DNA of 64,000 bases from Streptomyces sp. NBC_00376 (GCF_036077095.1 NZ_CP107960.1:5828001-5892000); one strand, 5' to 3'; shown: positions 9,300 to 18,454, numbered from the stretch's first letter. Notes: generated by a model from the letters alone, not told the origin. Numbers and translations are program-made.

Positions 9300-9359
9300 A
9301 CCTTGCGAGACGGTAACGGAGAGTGCAACCATCGCGGTATCTCCCAGCCCTCGCAAGGT
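9300..9359 (+). promoter_or_regulatory. Inverted repeat covering the RBS of the IspD/SDR gene
   Basis: ACCTTGCGAG (9300-9309) is perfectly complementary to CTCGCAAGGT (9350-9359), with a 40-nt loop. The right arm includes the first bases of the Shine-Dalgarno AAGGTAGG, 5 nt before the GTG at 9369. In RNA this could mask the ribosome binding site. This is inference from sequence only. Confidence 0.45.
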
Positions 9360-9368
9360 AGGTCGTCT

Positions 9369-10868
9369 GTGTCTGCTCAGCACATAGCCAAAGCCCGAAC
9401 CACAGCAGTCGTGCTCGCCGGCGGTACCGGCCAGCGCGTGGGTCTGTCCATTCCCAAGCAGCTGCTGAAGATCGCAGGCAAGGCTGTCATCGAGCACACG
9501 CTGTCGATCTTCCAGCAGGCCGACTCCATCGACGACGTCATCGTGCTGATGGCTCCGGGCTACGTGCCCGACGTGGAGAAGATCGTGGCCAAGGCGGGGC
9601 TCACCAAGGTCACCAAGGTGATCGAGGGCGGCTCCACGCGCAACGAGACCACCGAGCGTGCCATCGCGGCGCTCGGCGAGGGCCTGGCCGAGGGCGAGGA
9701 CCGCAACGTCCTCTTCCACGACGCCGTGCGCCCGCTGCTCTCGCAGCGCGTCATCAAGGACTGCGTCGACGCACTGGACCGCTACCAGGCGGTCGACGTC
9801 GCCATCCCGTCCGCGGACACGATCATCGTGACCCGCACCCACGGCGGCGACGGCGAGTTCATCACCGATGTGCCCGACCGCTCCCGGCTGCGCCGTGGCC
9901 AGACGCCGCAGGCCTTCAAGCTCTCCACGATCCGCAGGGCCTACGAGGTCGCAGCCGGCGACCCGAACTTCCAGGCCACCGACGACTGCTCGGTCGTGCT
10001 CAAGTACCTCCCCGACGTGCCGATCTACGTCGTGGCGGGCGACGAGTACAACATGAAGGTCACCCAGCCGGTCGACGTCTTCATCGCCGACAAGCTCTTC
10101 CAGCTGGCCTCCACGGCCGCTCCGCAGCCGGCCGACGACGCCGCCTACCGCGAGCTGCTCACCGGCAAGACCCTCGTCGTCTTCGGCGGCTCGTACGGCA
10201 TCGGCGCGGACATCGCGACGCTCGCCGAGTCCTACGGCGCCACCGTCTATGCCCTGGGCCGCTCCACCACCGGTACGCACGTGGAGAACCCCGAGCACAT
10301 CGACGAGGCGCTCTCCAAGGCGTACGCCGACACCGGCCGCGTCGACTACGTGATCAACACCGCAGGCGTGCTCCGCATCGGCAAGCTCGCCGAGACGGAC
10401 AGCGCGGTCATCCAGGAAGCGCTGAACGTCAACTACCTGGCACCCGTGCAGATCGCCCGCGCCTCGTACAAGTACCTCGCCGAGACCAGGGGCCAGCTGC
10501 TGCTCTACACCTCCAGCAGCTACACCCGGGGCCGCGCGGAGTACAGCCTCTACTCGTCGACCAAGGCCGCCATGGTGAACCTCACCCAGGCGCTCTCGGA
10601 CGAGTGGGCGGCCGACGGCGTGCGGGTGAACTGCGTGAACCCCGAGCGCACCGCCACCCCGATGCGCACCAAGGCGTTCGGCGACGAGCCCGCGGGCACG
10701 CTGCTCTCCTCGGAGGCGGTCGCCCGGACCTCGCTCGACGTGCTGCTCTCGGAGATGACCGGCCACGTCATCGACGTACGCCAGCAGGACCCGACCCGGG
10801 GTGCCTCCGAGGCGTCCGGTTTCGAGCAGGCCCTTGCCGCTGTCCTGGACCGACAGGCCGATGTGTAA
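9369..10868 (+). CDS. Bifunctional IspD-like cytidylyltransferase / short-chain reductase (probable CDP-ribitol synthesis)
   Basis: A fusion of 499 residues. Residues 1-240 are an IspD/TarI-type nucleotidyltransferase (VVLAGGTGQRVG, PKQLL, DAVRPL). Residues 265-490 are an SDR with the cofactor motif GGSYGIG, an NTAG-like segment and YSSTK (Y-x3-K). This order matches Haemophilus Bcs1/Acs1 enzymes, which reduce ribulose 5-phosphate and make CDP-ribitol; the TarI/TarJ pair does the same as separate proteins. I infer CDP-ribitol, though another CDP-polyol is possible. It is unlikely to be MEP-pathway IspD because of the fused reductase and the TagF-like neighbour. The start is GTG 9369, preceded by AAGGTAGG. 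Confidence 0.85.
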   Translation: MSAQHIAKARTTAVVLAGGTGQRVGLSIPKQLLKIAGKAVIEHTLSIFQQADSIDDVIVLMAPGYVPDVEKIVAKAGLTKVTKVIEGGSTRNETTERAIAALGEGLAEGEDRNVLFHDAVRPLLSQRVIKDCVDALDRYQAVDVAIPSADTIIVTRTHGGDGEFITDVPDRSRLRRGQTPQAFKLSTIRRAYEVAAGDPNFQATDDCSVVLKYLPDVPIYVVAGDEYNMKVTQPVDVFIADKLFQLASTAAPQPADDAAYRELLTGKTLVVFGGSYGIGADIATLAESYGATVYALGRSTTGTHVENPEHIDEALSKAYADTGRVDYVINTAGVLRIGKLAETDSAVIQEALNVNYLAPVQIARASYKYLAETRGQLLLYTSSSYTRGRAEYSLYSSTKAAMVNLTQALSDEWAADGVRVNCVNPERTATPMRTKAFGDEPAGTLLSSEAVARTSLDVLLSEMTGHVIDVRQQDPTRGASEASGFEQALAAVLDRQADV

Positions 10869-10890
10869 TACTGCTTGACAATCGATTATT

Positions 10891-10930
10891 CGGACCCCTG
10901 CAGTCGCCGCGTGCGAACTGCAGGGGTCCG
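10891..10930 (+). terminator. Perfect 14-bp hairpin between the IspD/SDR and TagF-like genes
   Basis: CGGACCCCTGCAGT (10891-10904) pairs without mismatch to ACTGCAGGGGTCCG (10917-10930), with a 12-nt loop. No T-tract follows. It may be a factor-assisted terminator, an attenuator or an mRNA-stability element inside the operon. Confidence 0.55.
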
Positions 10931-11001
10931 AATTCGTGAAGCTCTGTCTTCACATTCCCCTCGTAAGGTAAACAAGTCGGCACCCTCGGGAGCGGTACTT
11001 C

Positions 11002-13047
11002 GTGATTTCGAAAGCCATGCGTTTGGCTCGGGTGGGCAGCGGTTCGGAGCTGGCCGCCGCGCTCCTGGTGGCTCTGGGGTTCCCGTGCATAATGCTCGCG
11101 GCGATAATCCCCAATCTCTGGTTCTTCGCCGCGGCCACCGCGGCCACCTATCTCGCGGACCGGTATCTGCACCATTGCGGCAGCTACCTGATCAACCGGC
11201 TCGCCGCGGTGCGGGCGGGGCTTTCGATCCGCTTCCTGGTCCGGCAGCTGCTGCTCGTCCTGCTGCTCTCCCGCATGGGATACGGCGAGGAGACGCTCTT
11301 CTACGTGACGGTCGCCTGTCTCCTGGCGTTCTACGGACTCCAGGCGCCGCAGAGCGCGATGGTCACCCTGATCCGGCTCCGCCGCAAGCTTCCGGTGGTC
11401 ACCCGCAACATCGACCTGGCGTCGGTGCGGATAGCGGATGCCCCGCCGCAGAGCCTGATGAGCCGGCCCGCGGAGAAGATGCTGCACCTCGACGTCTTCT
11501 CGATGGTGGGTGTGCTCGTCGCGGTCGAGACCGGCAAGGACGCCATCGCGTACATCGGCCTCGGCCTGACGCTCGTTCTCGCGGTCTGCTACCTGGCGGC
11601 GCTGCTGCCGTACGTCCGGCCGAGCCGGCTCGTACCCCCGGAGACCAAGGTCCTCAACGCGGTGGGCGACTGGCTCGCCGAGTACCAGCCGACCGTGATG
11701 CTGTACTTCTCCGGTTCCAAGGACTCCGCCTACCAGGTCAACATGTGGCTGGAGACGATGGCGCAGCTCGGCGGCCGGCCGATGATCCTGCTCCGTGAGC
11801 GCAACATCGTGCCGCAGCTCGCCACGACCTCGGTGCCGGTGCTCTGCGTGCCCGGTGGCGTGCACCTGATGAACCTGGACCTCTCGTCGGTGCGGGTCGC
11901 GCTCTACGCGGCCAACGTCGGCAAGAACATCCACCTGCTCCGGGTGCCGACGATGAAGCACGTCTTCATCGGCCACGGCGACAGCGACAAGATCGCCAGC
12001 GTCAACCCGTACAGCAAGGTGTACGACGAGGTGTGGACCGCGGGCCGGGCCGGCCGCGACCGTTACGCGCTGGCCGACGTCGGGGTGCGCGACGAGGACA
12101 TCGTGGAGGTGGGCCGCCCGCAGCTGGCCACCATCGAGTCCTGGTCCGGTACGCAGAAGAACCCGATCCCGACCGTGCTGTACGCCCCCACCTGGGAGGG
12201 CTGGGACGACAACCCGGGCAACACCTCCCTGCTGCTGGCCGGCGAGAACATCGTCAGGCGGCTGCTGGAGGCCGAGGAGCCGGTCCGGCTGCTGTACAAG
12301 CCGCACCCCTTCACCGGCACCCGCAGCGCCAAGGCCAAGGCCGTGCACCTGCGCATCACCGCGATGATCGAGCAGGCCGCCGCCGAGCGCGTCGGCGACC
12401 CCCGCTGGGCGGAGCAGTCGGCCGCGCTCCAGGGCGAGCAGGCCGCGGCGCGGGCCGAGCTGGTCCGTATCGAGGCGCGGCTGGCCGAGCTGGCCGGCGG
12501 TGGCCGCACCGCCCGGGACGAGGCCGAGCTGTCCCGGGACTCGCTGGCCGACCCGGCGCGCGAGGCCGAGACGGCGAAGCTCAAGGACGAGTGGAACGCC
12601 GCGTCCTGGCGTGCGCAGGGCTGGTGGGAGCACCGGGTCATCACCGGTGCCCAGATGCGGCTGTACGACTGCTTCAACGAGTCGGACGCCATGGTCTCGG
12701 ACATCTCCAGCGTGGTGTCCGACTTCATCGCGAGCGGCAAGCCGTACGCGGTCACGGACTCGGCCGAACTGGGCGAGGACGAGTTCCGCCGGCAGAACAC
12801 CGCCGTGCGCGCCGCGGTGATCCTGTCCAACTCGGCGGCCGAGCTGGACGAACTGCTCACCGCGGTGACGTCTCCGGCCACGGACGCGCGGGCGGACGCC
12901 AGGCGCGAGCTGAAGCAGTACCTCCTCGGACCGGACGAGCCCACCTCGATGGTGCAGTTCGACACGGCCGTGAAGGAGCTCGCGGCCAAGTCCGACGCCC
13001 GGAACACCGGAGTGGCGAAGAGCCTGGGCGAACCCGTGGGCGGCTGA
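11002..13047 (+). CDS. Membrane-anchored CDP-glycerol/ribitol phosphotransferase (TagF-like)
   Basis: A 681-residue protein. The first roughly 210 residues are hydrophobic with several membrane segments (ELAAALLVALGFPC, LWFFAAATAATYLAD, FLVRQLLLVLLL). The remainder resembles the CDP-glycerol glycerophosphotransferase domain: HGDSDK (about 326) at the place of the HG-x-x-x-K substrate loop, YKPHPF (about 432) and SDAMVSDISSV (about 562), which carries the family's D-x-SS signature. A Glu/Ala/Arg-rich coiled-coil insertion lies between the last two. It probably adds polyol phosphate to a growing wall glycopolymer at the inner face of the membrane. The start is GTG 11002 with CGGGAG upstream. 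Confidence 0.8.
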   Translation: MISKAMRLARVGSGSELAAALLVALGFPCIMLAAIIPNLWFFAAATAATYLADRYLHHCGSYLINRLAAVRAGLSIRFLVRQLLLVLLLSRMGYGEETLFYVTVACLLAFYGLQAPQSAMVTLIRLRRKLPVVTRNIDLASVRIADAPPQSLMSRPAEKMLHLDVFSMVGVLVAVETGKDAIAYIGLGLTLVLAVCYLAALLPYVRPSRLVPPETKVLNAVGDWLAEYQPTVMLYFSGSKDSAYQVNMWLETMAQLGGRPMILLRERNIVPQLATTSVPVLCVPGGVHLMNLDLSSVRVALYAANVGKNIHLLRVPTMKHVFIGHGDSDKIASVNPYSKVYDEVWTAGRAGRDRYALADVGVRDEDIVEVGRPQLATIESWSGTQKNPIPTVLYAPTWEGWDDNPGNTSLLLAGENIVRRLLEAEEPVRLLYKPHPFTGTRSAKAKAVHLRITAMIEQAAAERVGDPRWAEQSAALQGEQAAARAELVRIEARLAELAGGGRTARDEAELSRDSLADPAREAETAKLKDEWNAASWRAQGWWEHRVITGAQMRLYDCFNESDAMVSDISSVVSDFIASGKPYAVTDSAELGEDEFRRQNTAVRAAVILSNSAAELDELLTAVTSPATDARADARRELKQYLLGPDEPTSMVQFDTAVKELAAKSDARNTGVAKSLGEPVGG

Positions 13048-13080
13048 GAAGTCGACCATTCGCTTTACATGATCGAGCAA

Positions 13081-13118
13081 GGCCCGGCATACCCCCCAAA
13101 GGGTTGTGCCGGGCTTTT
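13081..13118 (+). terminator. Terminator after the TagF-like gene
   Basis: GCCCGGCA (from 13082) pairs with TGCCGGGC (13107-13114), followed by TTTT. It separates this gene from the following glycosyltransferase operon. Confidence 0.8.
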
Positions 13119-13135
13119 GTGATGAGTGTCACTTT

Positions 13136-13161
13136 TTGGTTGTGTGGCGTGAGACAACCAA
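13136..13161. promoter_or_regulatory. 8-bp inverted repeat upstream of a glycosyltransferase
   Basis: TTGGTTGT and ACAACCAA are perfect complements separated by 10 nt, ending 28 nt before GTG 13190. The size and symmetry fit a repressor operator, but no regulator is encoded nearby. Confidence 0.35.
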
Positions 13162-13189
13162 TGGACCGGGCCGACTGTCTTCTGTTTGT

Positions 13190-14416
13190 GTGAACGAGAC
13201 GCAAATTCCTGACGTGACTGTGGTTGTCGGCGCATATGAGGCGATGCCCTACCTCATCCGTTGTCTCGAATCGGTGGAGGCGCAGACCCTCGGCGCCGAC
13301 CGCATCGAAATCGTCGCGGTCGACGACGGTTCCACCGATGGAACGGGCGAGTACCTGGAGGAATTCGCCGCGCGGTCGAAGGTCCCGACCAGAGTGGTCA
13401 GACAGAAGAACTCCGGCGGGCCCAGCGGGCCGCGCAATGTGGGTATCGGCCTGGCCCGCGGCCGCTATGTGTTCTTCCTGGACGCCGACGACTACTTCGG
13501 TGACGAGGCCCTGGAGCGGATGGTCGCCATGGCCGACCGGGCGGGCACCGATGTGGTGCTCGGCAAGGTGGTCGGCGTGAACCGGGGAGCGCCGCAGTCG
13601 ATGTGGCGGGCCACCAAGGAACGGGTCGACGTCTACAACTCCAAGGTCATTTACACCCTGAGCGCCCAGAAGCTCTTCCGGCGTGAACTCCTGGAACGGC
13701 TCTCCTTGAGATTCGACGAGAATCTCAAGACCGGTGAGGACGCCCTCTTCACGATGGAGGCATATCTGCGGGGCGCCGGGGTCTCGGTGATCTCCAATTA
13801 CGTCTGCTATTACCTGGTGGGCCGTGACGACGGGAAGCACGTCACGAAGAGCGGCACCTATGAATGGCGCTTCGACTCGATGCGCGCCATGATGGCCCTC
13901 ATTCACCGGATCGAGCCCGCCGGTCCGAAAAGGGACTTTCTCATGGTCCGGCCCTTCACCGTCGGGATGCTCCAGCAGTTCGGCCCCGTGGTGCTGAAGG
14001 ATTCCGAGGAAGTCCGGCGGCACAAGATGGAACTCGCGGCTCCGCTCATGGACGCGTACTGGGACGACGGCGTGGCCCGGCTGATCAAGGTGTCCGAGCG
14101 GCTGCGTCTCGCCTGTGTGGCACGGGGCAGGATGGACCTGCTCGTCGAGATGGTGCGGTACATACGGGCGAAGACGGTCCCCGACGTGGTCGGCTCGCGC
14201 GACGGCCGGACGCTCTACCTCGCGTACCCGCACTTCCGCGACCGCTCGGCCGGGCTGGCCGACTTGAATTACGAGGTCACCGTGCCGGACTGGCACGACG
14301 GCAAGCGCATCGACCGGCCGAAGGTGGCCGCCCGCCGGGCCTCGCTTTCCCGGCGGGTGGTCCGCAGGATGCGCCGCGACGTGCTGCGATGGAAGGCGCG
14401 GCTGGCCGTGGAGTGA
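13190..14416 (+). CDS. Family 2 glycosyltransferase
   Basis: A 408-residue GT-A fold enzyme. It starts with VTVVVGAYEAMPYL, then VDDGSTDGT (about 40) and DADDY (about 98), the nucleotide and metal-binding positions of GT2. Downstream segments (LSAQKLFRRELL, EDALFTMEAYL, VCYYLVGRDDG) align well with the larger glycosyltransferase on the opposite strand at 19214-21253, so the two are paralogues. It probably adds sugars to the wall polymer; the donor is unknown, and dTDP-rhamnose is a fair guess because rmlA follows. I see no Shine-Dalgarno before GTG 13190, so the start is uncertain. Confidence 0.8.
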   Translation: MNETQIPDVTVVVGAYEAMPYLIRCLESVEAQTLGADRIEIVAVDDGSTDGTGEYLEEFAARSKVPTRVVRQKNSGGPSGPRNVGIGLARGRYVFFLDADDYFGDEALERMVAMADRAGTDVVLGKVVGVNRGAPQSMWRATKERVDVYNSKVIYTLSAQKLFRRELLERLSLRFDENLKTGEDALFTMEAYLRGAGVSVISNYVCYYLVGRDDGKHVTKSGTYEWRFDSMRAMMALIHRIEPAGPKRDFLMVRPFTVGMLQQFGPVVLKDSEEVRRHKMELAAPLMDAYWDDGVARLIKVSERLRLACVARGRMDLLVEMVRYIRAKTVPDVVGSRDGRTLYLAYPHFRDRSAGLADLNYEVTVPDWHDGKRIDRPKVAARRASLSRRVVRRMRRDVLRWKARLAVE

Positions 14417-14553
14417 CAGCCGCTCGTCCGCCGGGCGGACTCCGAGCGAACCCGCAGGACCGTTTCGCTGAAGAACACTCAGAAAAGCTCAGTAAAATCG
14501 TTCGGACGTCGCGCCCGCGACAGGACCGACAGAACACCATGGGGACTGGTCAC

Positions 14554-15624
14554 GTGAAGGCTCTCGTACTATCCGGAGGGGCCGGCACCCGCCTGCGTCC
14601 CATCACACACACCTCGGCCAAGCAGCTGGTTCCGGTGGCGAACAAGCCCGTGCTGTTCTACGGGCTGGAAGCCATCGCGGAAGCCGGAATCACCGAGGTC
14701 GGCATCATCGTGGGCGACACCGCCCCCGAGATCCGCGAGGCGGTCGGTGACGGTTCCGCGCTCGGCATCGAGGTCACCTACATCCCGCAGGACGAACCGC
14801 TCGGCCTCGCCCACGCGGTGCTGATCGCCCGCGACTTCCTGGGCGACGACGACTTCGTCATGTACCTCGGCGACAACTTCATCGTCGGCGGGATCACCGG
14901 TCTGGTGGAAGGGTTCCGCGCGGACAGGCCCGACGCGCAGATCCTGCTGACGCAGGTGCCCAACCCGACCTCCTTCGGCGTCGCGGAGCTCGACGCCGAC
15001 GGCCGGGTGGCGGCGCTGGAGGAGAAGCCGAAGGAGCCCAAGAGCGATCTGGCGCTCGTCGGCGTCTACCTCTTCACCCCCGCCATCCACGAGGCGGTCC
15101 GCTCGATCGAGCCGTCCTGGCGCGGCGAGCTGGAGATCACGCACGCCATCCAGTGGCTGATCGACCAGAAGCGCGACGTGCGCTCCACCACGATCCGCGG
15201 CTACTGGAAGGACACCGGCAACGTCACCGACATGCTGGAGGTCAACCGGACCGTCCTGGAGGCCGTCGAGCCGTTCCAGGAGGGTGCCGACGTCGACGCG
15301 GACAGCGAGATCATCGGCCGGGTCCGGATCGAGCCGGGCGCCAAGGTCAGCGGCAGCCGCATCGTCGGGCCCGCGATCATCGGCGCGCGTTCGGTGATCA
15401 GCGGCGCGTACGTGGGCCCGTTCACCTCGGTCTCGGAGGACGTCCGCATCGAGGACAGCGAGATCGAGTACTCCATCGTCCTGCGGGGCGCCTCCATCGC
15501 CGGTGTCCGCCGCGTCGAGGCGTCGCTCATCGGCCGTGACGTCGAAGTGACCCCCGCCCCCCGTTCCCCGTCCGCCCACCGACTCGTGCTCGGCGACCAC
15601 AGCAAGGTGCAGATCTCTTCATGA
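14554..15624 (+). CDS. rmlA: Glucose-1-phosphate thymidylyltransferase (long form)
   Basis: The first step of dTDP-L-rhamnose synthesis, joining dTTP and glucose 1-phosphate. Signature LSGGAGTRLRPITHTSAKQLVPVANKP, YLGDNF and EEKP, followed by a left-handed beta-helix C-terminus (IIGRVRIEPGAKVSGS). At 356 residues it is the long StrD-like form, larger than enterobacterial RmlA. I chose GTG 14554 because GGGGA lies 8 nt upstream; an in-frame ATG at 14539 has a weaker site. Its stop overlaps the rmlB start (ATGA), indicating translational coupling. Confidence 0.93.
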   Translation: MKALVLSGGAGTRLRPITHTSAKQLVPVANKPVLFYGLEAIAEAGITEVGIIVGDTAPEIREAVGDGSALGIEVTYIPQDEPLGLAHAVLIARDFLGDDDFVMYLGDNFIVGGITGLVEGFRADRPDAQILLTQVPNPTSFGVAELDADGRVAALEEKPKEPKSDLALVGVYLFTPAIHEAVRSIEPSWRGELEITHAIQWLIDQKRDVRSTTIRGYWKDTGNVTDMLEVNRTVLEAVEPFQEGADVDADSEIIGRVRIEPGAKVSGSRIVGPAIIGARSVISGAYVGPFTSVSEDVRIEDSEIEYSIVLRGASIAGVRRVEASLIGRDVEVTPAPRSPSAHRLVLGDHSKVQISS

Positions 15625-16607
15625 CCACCAACATCCTGGTGACCGGCGGCGCCGGCTTCATCGGCTCGCACTACGTCCGTACGGTGCTCGGCCCCGAGGG
15701 CCCCGGCGACATCGCCGTCACCGTGCTCGACAAGCTCACCTACGCGGGCAACCCGGCCAACCTCGACGAGGTGCGCGACCACCCCGGTTTCCGGTTCGTG
15801 CAGGGTGACATCTGCGACCCGGAGCTGGTCGCCAAGCTGATGGCCGAGCACGACCAGGTGGTGCACTTCGCCGCCGAGTCCCACGTGGACCGTTCCATCG
15901 ACGGCGGCGCCGAGTTCGTCCGTACCAACGTGGTGGGCACCCACACCCTGATCCACGCCGCGCACCTGGCGGGCATCAAGACCTTCGTGCACATCTCCAC
16001 CGACGAGGTCTACGGCTCGATCGACGAGGGCTCCTGGCCCGAGACCCACCCGCTCGCGCCCAACTCGCCGTACTCCGCGGCCAAGGCGTCCAGCGACCTG
16101 ATCGCGCTCTCGTACCACCGCACCCACGGCCTCGACGTGCGGGTGACCCGCTGCTCCAACAACTACGGGCACCACCACTTCCCCGAGAAGGTCATCCCGC
16201 TCTTCGTCACCAACCTGCTGGACGGCAAGACGGTCCCGCTCTACGGCGACGGCGCCAACGTCCGCGACTGGCTGCACATCGACGACCACGTCCAGGGCAT
16301 CGAACTGGTCCGCACCAAGGGCCGGGCCGGCGAGGTCTACAACATCGGCGGCGGCACCGAGCTCTCCAACAAGGAGCTCACCGGCCTGCTGCTGGACGCC
16401 TGCGGCGCCGACTGGGACACCAGCGTCACCTACGTCGAGGACCGCAAGGGCCACGACCGCCGCTACTCGGTCGACTGCACCAAGATCCGCGAGGAGCTCG
16501 GCTACGAGCCCCGCAAGGACTTCCGCACCGGTCTCGCCGAGACCGTGCAGTGGTACCGCGACAACCGCGCCTGGTGGGAGCCGCTGAAGGACCGGGCCGC
16601 CCTGTGA
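15621..16607 (+). CDS. rmlB: dTDP-glucose 4,6-dehydratase
   Basis: An extended SDR of 328 residues that forms dTDP-4-keto-6-deoxyglucose with bound NAD. The cofactor motif is GGAGFIGSH, the catalytic region STDEVYGS (Asp-Glu pair), and YSAAKASSD gives Y-x3-K. RCSNNYGHHHFPEK and RDWLHIDDH are typical of RmlB. Overlapping ends on both sides make rmlA-rmlB-rmlD one translational unit. Confidence 0.96.
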   Translation: MTTNILVTGGAGFIGSHYVRTVLGPEGPGDIAVTVLDKLTYAGNPANLDEVRDHPGFRFVQGDICDPELVAKLMAEHDQVVHFAAESHVDRSIDGGAEFVRTNVVGTHTLIHAAHLAGIKTFVHISTDEVYGSIDEGSWPETHPLAPNSPYSAAKASSDLIALSYHRTHGLDVRVTRCSNNYGHHHFPEKVIPLFVTNLLDGKTVPLYGDGANVRDWLHIDDHVQGIELVRTKGRAGEVYNIGGGTELSNKELTGLLLDACGADWDTSVTYVEDRKGHDRRYSVDCTKIREELGYEPRKDFRTGLAETVQWYRDNRAWWEPLKDRAAL

Positions 16608-17488
16608 GCGCCGTCTGGCTGGTCACCGGAGCCGCCGGGATGCTGGGCCAGGACGTCCTGGCCCGGCTGGCCGGTGAGGACGTCACCGCCGTCGCCGCGG
16701 ACCGGGCGGCACTGGACATCGCCGACCCGGAGTCGGTACGGGCGGCCTTCGGGAAGCACCGCCCCGCCGTCGTGGTGAACTGCGCCGCCTGGACCGCCGT
16801 CGACGACGCGGAGTCCCAGGAGGACGCCGCGCTGCGGGTCAACGGCACGGGCCCCGGTGTCCTCGCCGAGGCCTGCCGCGGACACGGCGCCGTTCTCCTC
16901 CAGGTCTCCACGGACTACGTCTTCGCCGGTGACGGCGAGAAGCCGTACGCCGAGGACGACCCGACCGGACCGCGCAGCGCCTACGGCCGTACCAAGCTGG
17001 CCGGCGAGCAGGCCGTGCTGAGCACCCTGCCGGAGACCGGTTACGTGGTCCGCACCGCCTGGCTCTACGGCGCGGGCGGCGGCAACTTCGTCCGTACGAT
17101 GATCAAGCTGGAGGGCATCAAGGACACCCTCGACGTGGTGGACGACCAGCACGGTCAGCCCACCTGGACCGTCGATCTGGCCGACCGGCTGGTCCGGCTG
17201 GGGCAGGCCGCCCTCGCGGGCACCGCCCCGGCAGGCGTCTACCACGGCACCAGCGGCGGCGAGACGACCTGGTTCGGCTTCACCCGGGAGATCTTCCGGC
17301 TGCTCGGCACCGACCCGGAGCGGGTCCGCCCCACGACCAGTGAGGCCTTCGTGCGGCCGGCCCCCCGGCCCGCGTTCAGCGTGCTGGGCCACGACCGCTG
17401 GGCCGCGGCCGGGATCGAACCGGTCCGGGACTGGCGGGCGGCACTTGAAGAAGCATTTCCGGCACTTGTCGCGGCAGAACGGCCATGA
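16604..17488 (+). CDS. rmlD: dTDP-4-dehydrorhamnose reductase
   Basis: The last step to dTDP-L-rhamnose, NADPH-dependent. A 294-residue SDR with TGAAGMLGQDV at the N-terminus, STDYVFAGDG, and YGRTKLAGE (Y-x3-K). GTG 16604 overlaps the rmlB stop (GTGA). The epimerase needed before this step, rmlC, is on the opposite strand about 1 kb away. Confidence 0.94.
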   Translation: MSAVWLVTGAAGMLGQDVLARLAGEDVTAVAADRAALDIADPESVRAAFGKHRPAVVVNCAAWTAVDDAESQEDAALRVNGTGPGVLAEACRGHGAVLLQVSTDYVFAGDGEKPYAEDDPTGPRSAYGRTKLAGEQAVLSTLPETGYVVRTAWLYGAGGGNFVRTMIKLEGIKDTLDVVDDQHGQPTWTVDLADRLVRLGQAALAGTAPAGVYHGTSGGETTWFGFTREIFRLLGTDPERVRPTTSEAFVRPAPRPAFSVLGHDRWAAAGIEPVRDWRAALEEAFPALVAAERP

Positions 17489-17659
17489 CCACAACGGCCA
17501 TGATCATCAATTGATCGTATAGCTGGTCGAATCTCGTCGAATTTCAAAGAAATCCATAACCAAGGTTTACATCGGGGAGAACGCTTACATCACAGTGCGG
17601 TCATGAGGTAACTTCGCCGGGAACCGGACCAGTTGGTTTCCTCCGAAGGGCAGCTCCAC

Positions 17660-18454
17660 GTGAACCGCCACGACTTCCTGCGCCATCTGCACCGCGTCTA
17701 CCGGCCTCGGAACTATCTGGAGATCGGGGTCAACGACGGCAGAAGCCTGGCCCTCTCGCGGGTCCCTTCCGTCGCCGTCGACCCCGCCTTCCGGGTCGTG
17801 ACGGACATCAGCTGTGACGTCCACCTGGTCAGAGCCACGAGCGACGACTTCTTCGCCCGCAAGGACCCGCTGCTGCACCTGCGCAACGGCCGGAACCCGT
17901 TCCGCGCCCTCGCCCGCCGCGACGCGCTCAACGTCCTCGGGGGAGACCCGAAGCTGGAGCTCTCCTTCATCGACGGGATGCACCTCTTCGAGTACGCCCT
18001 GCGCGACTTCATGAACGTGGAGAAGCACTCCCGCTGGTCGAGCGTGATCGTGCTCGACGACATGCTGCCGCGCGACGTCGACGAGGCGGCCCGCGACCGG
18101 CACACCAAGTACTGGACCGGCGATGTGTACAAGGTGGTGCAGGTGCTGCGCCGCTACCGCCCCGATCTGCTGGTCGTCGAGGTGGACACCGAACCGACCG
18201 GCGTGGTCGCCGTGTTCGGCGCCGACCCGGAGAACAACGTCCTGAAGAACGAGTACGACAAGATCATCGAGGAGTTCGTCGTACCCGACCCGCAGGACGT
18301 GCCCGAAGAGGTGCTCGTCCGCAAGAACGCGGTCCGTCCCGAGGCGCTGCTCCGCGCCGACTTCTGGCCGGCCCTGGCCCGCGCCCGCAACCTGCGCCGC
18401 CCGCGCTCGGCGTTCGCGCCGCTGCGCTCGCGCATCGAGTCGGTGACGGGCTGA
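17660..18454 (+). CDS. Class I SAM-dependent methyltransferase-like protein
   Basis: A 264-residue protein with a Rossmann motif near the N-terminus, NYLEIGVNDGRSL, then LELSFIDGMHLFEYALRDF and SVIVLDDMLPRDVDEA, which fit the Methyltransf_24-like group found in glycan and surface-polymer loci. It would modify a sugar or polyol hydroxyl of the wall polymer, but the substrate is unknown. The start is GTG 17660, with GAAGGG 9 nt upstream. The 170 bp between rmlD and this gene is unusually A/T-rich, so it may have its own promoter. It converges on rmlC across a bidirectional terminator. Confidence 0.7.
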   Translation: MNRHDFLRHLHRVYRPRNYLEIGVNDGRSLALSRVPSVAVDPAFRVVTDISCDVHLVRATSDDFFARKDPLLHLRNGRNPFRALARRDALNVLGGDPKLELSFIDGMHLFEYALRDFMNVEKHSRWSSVIVLDDMLPRDVDEAARDRHTKYWTGDVYKVVQVLRRYRPDLLVVEVDTEPTGVVAVFGADPENNVLKNEYDKIIEEFVVPDPQDVPEEVLVRKNAVRPEALLRADFWPALARARNLRRPRSAFAPLRSRIESVTG

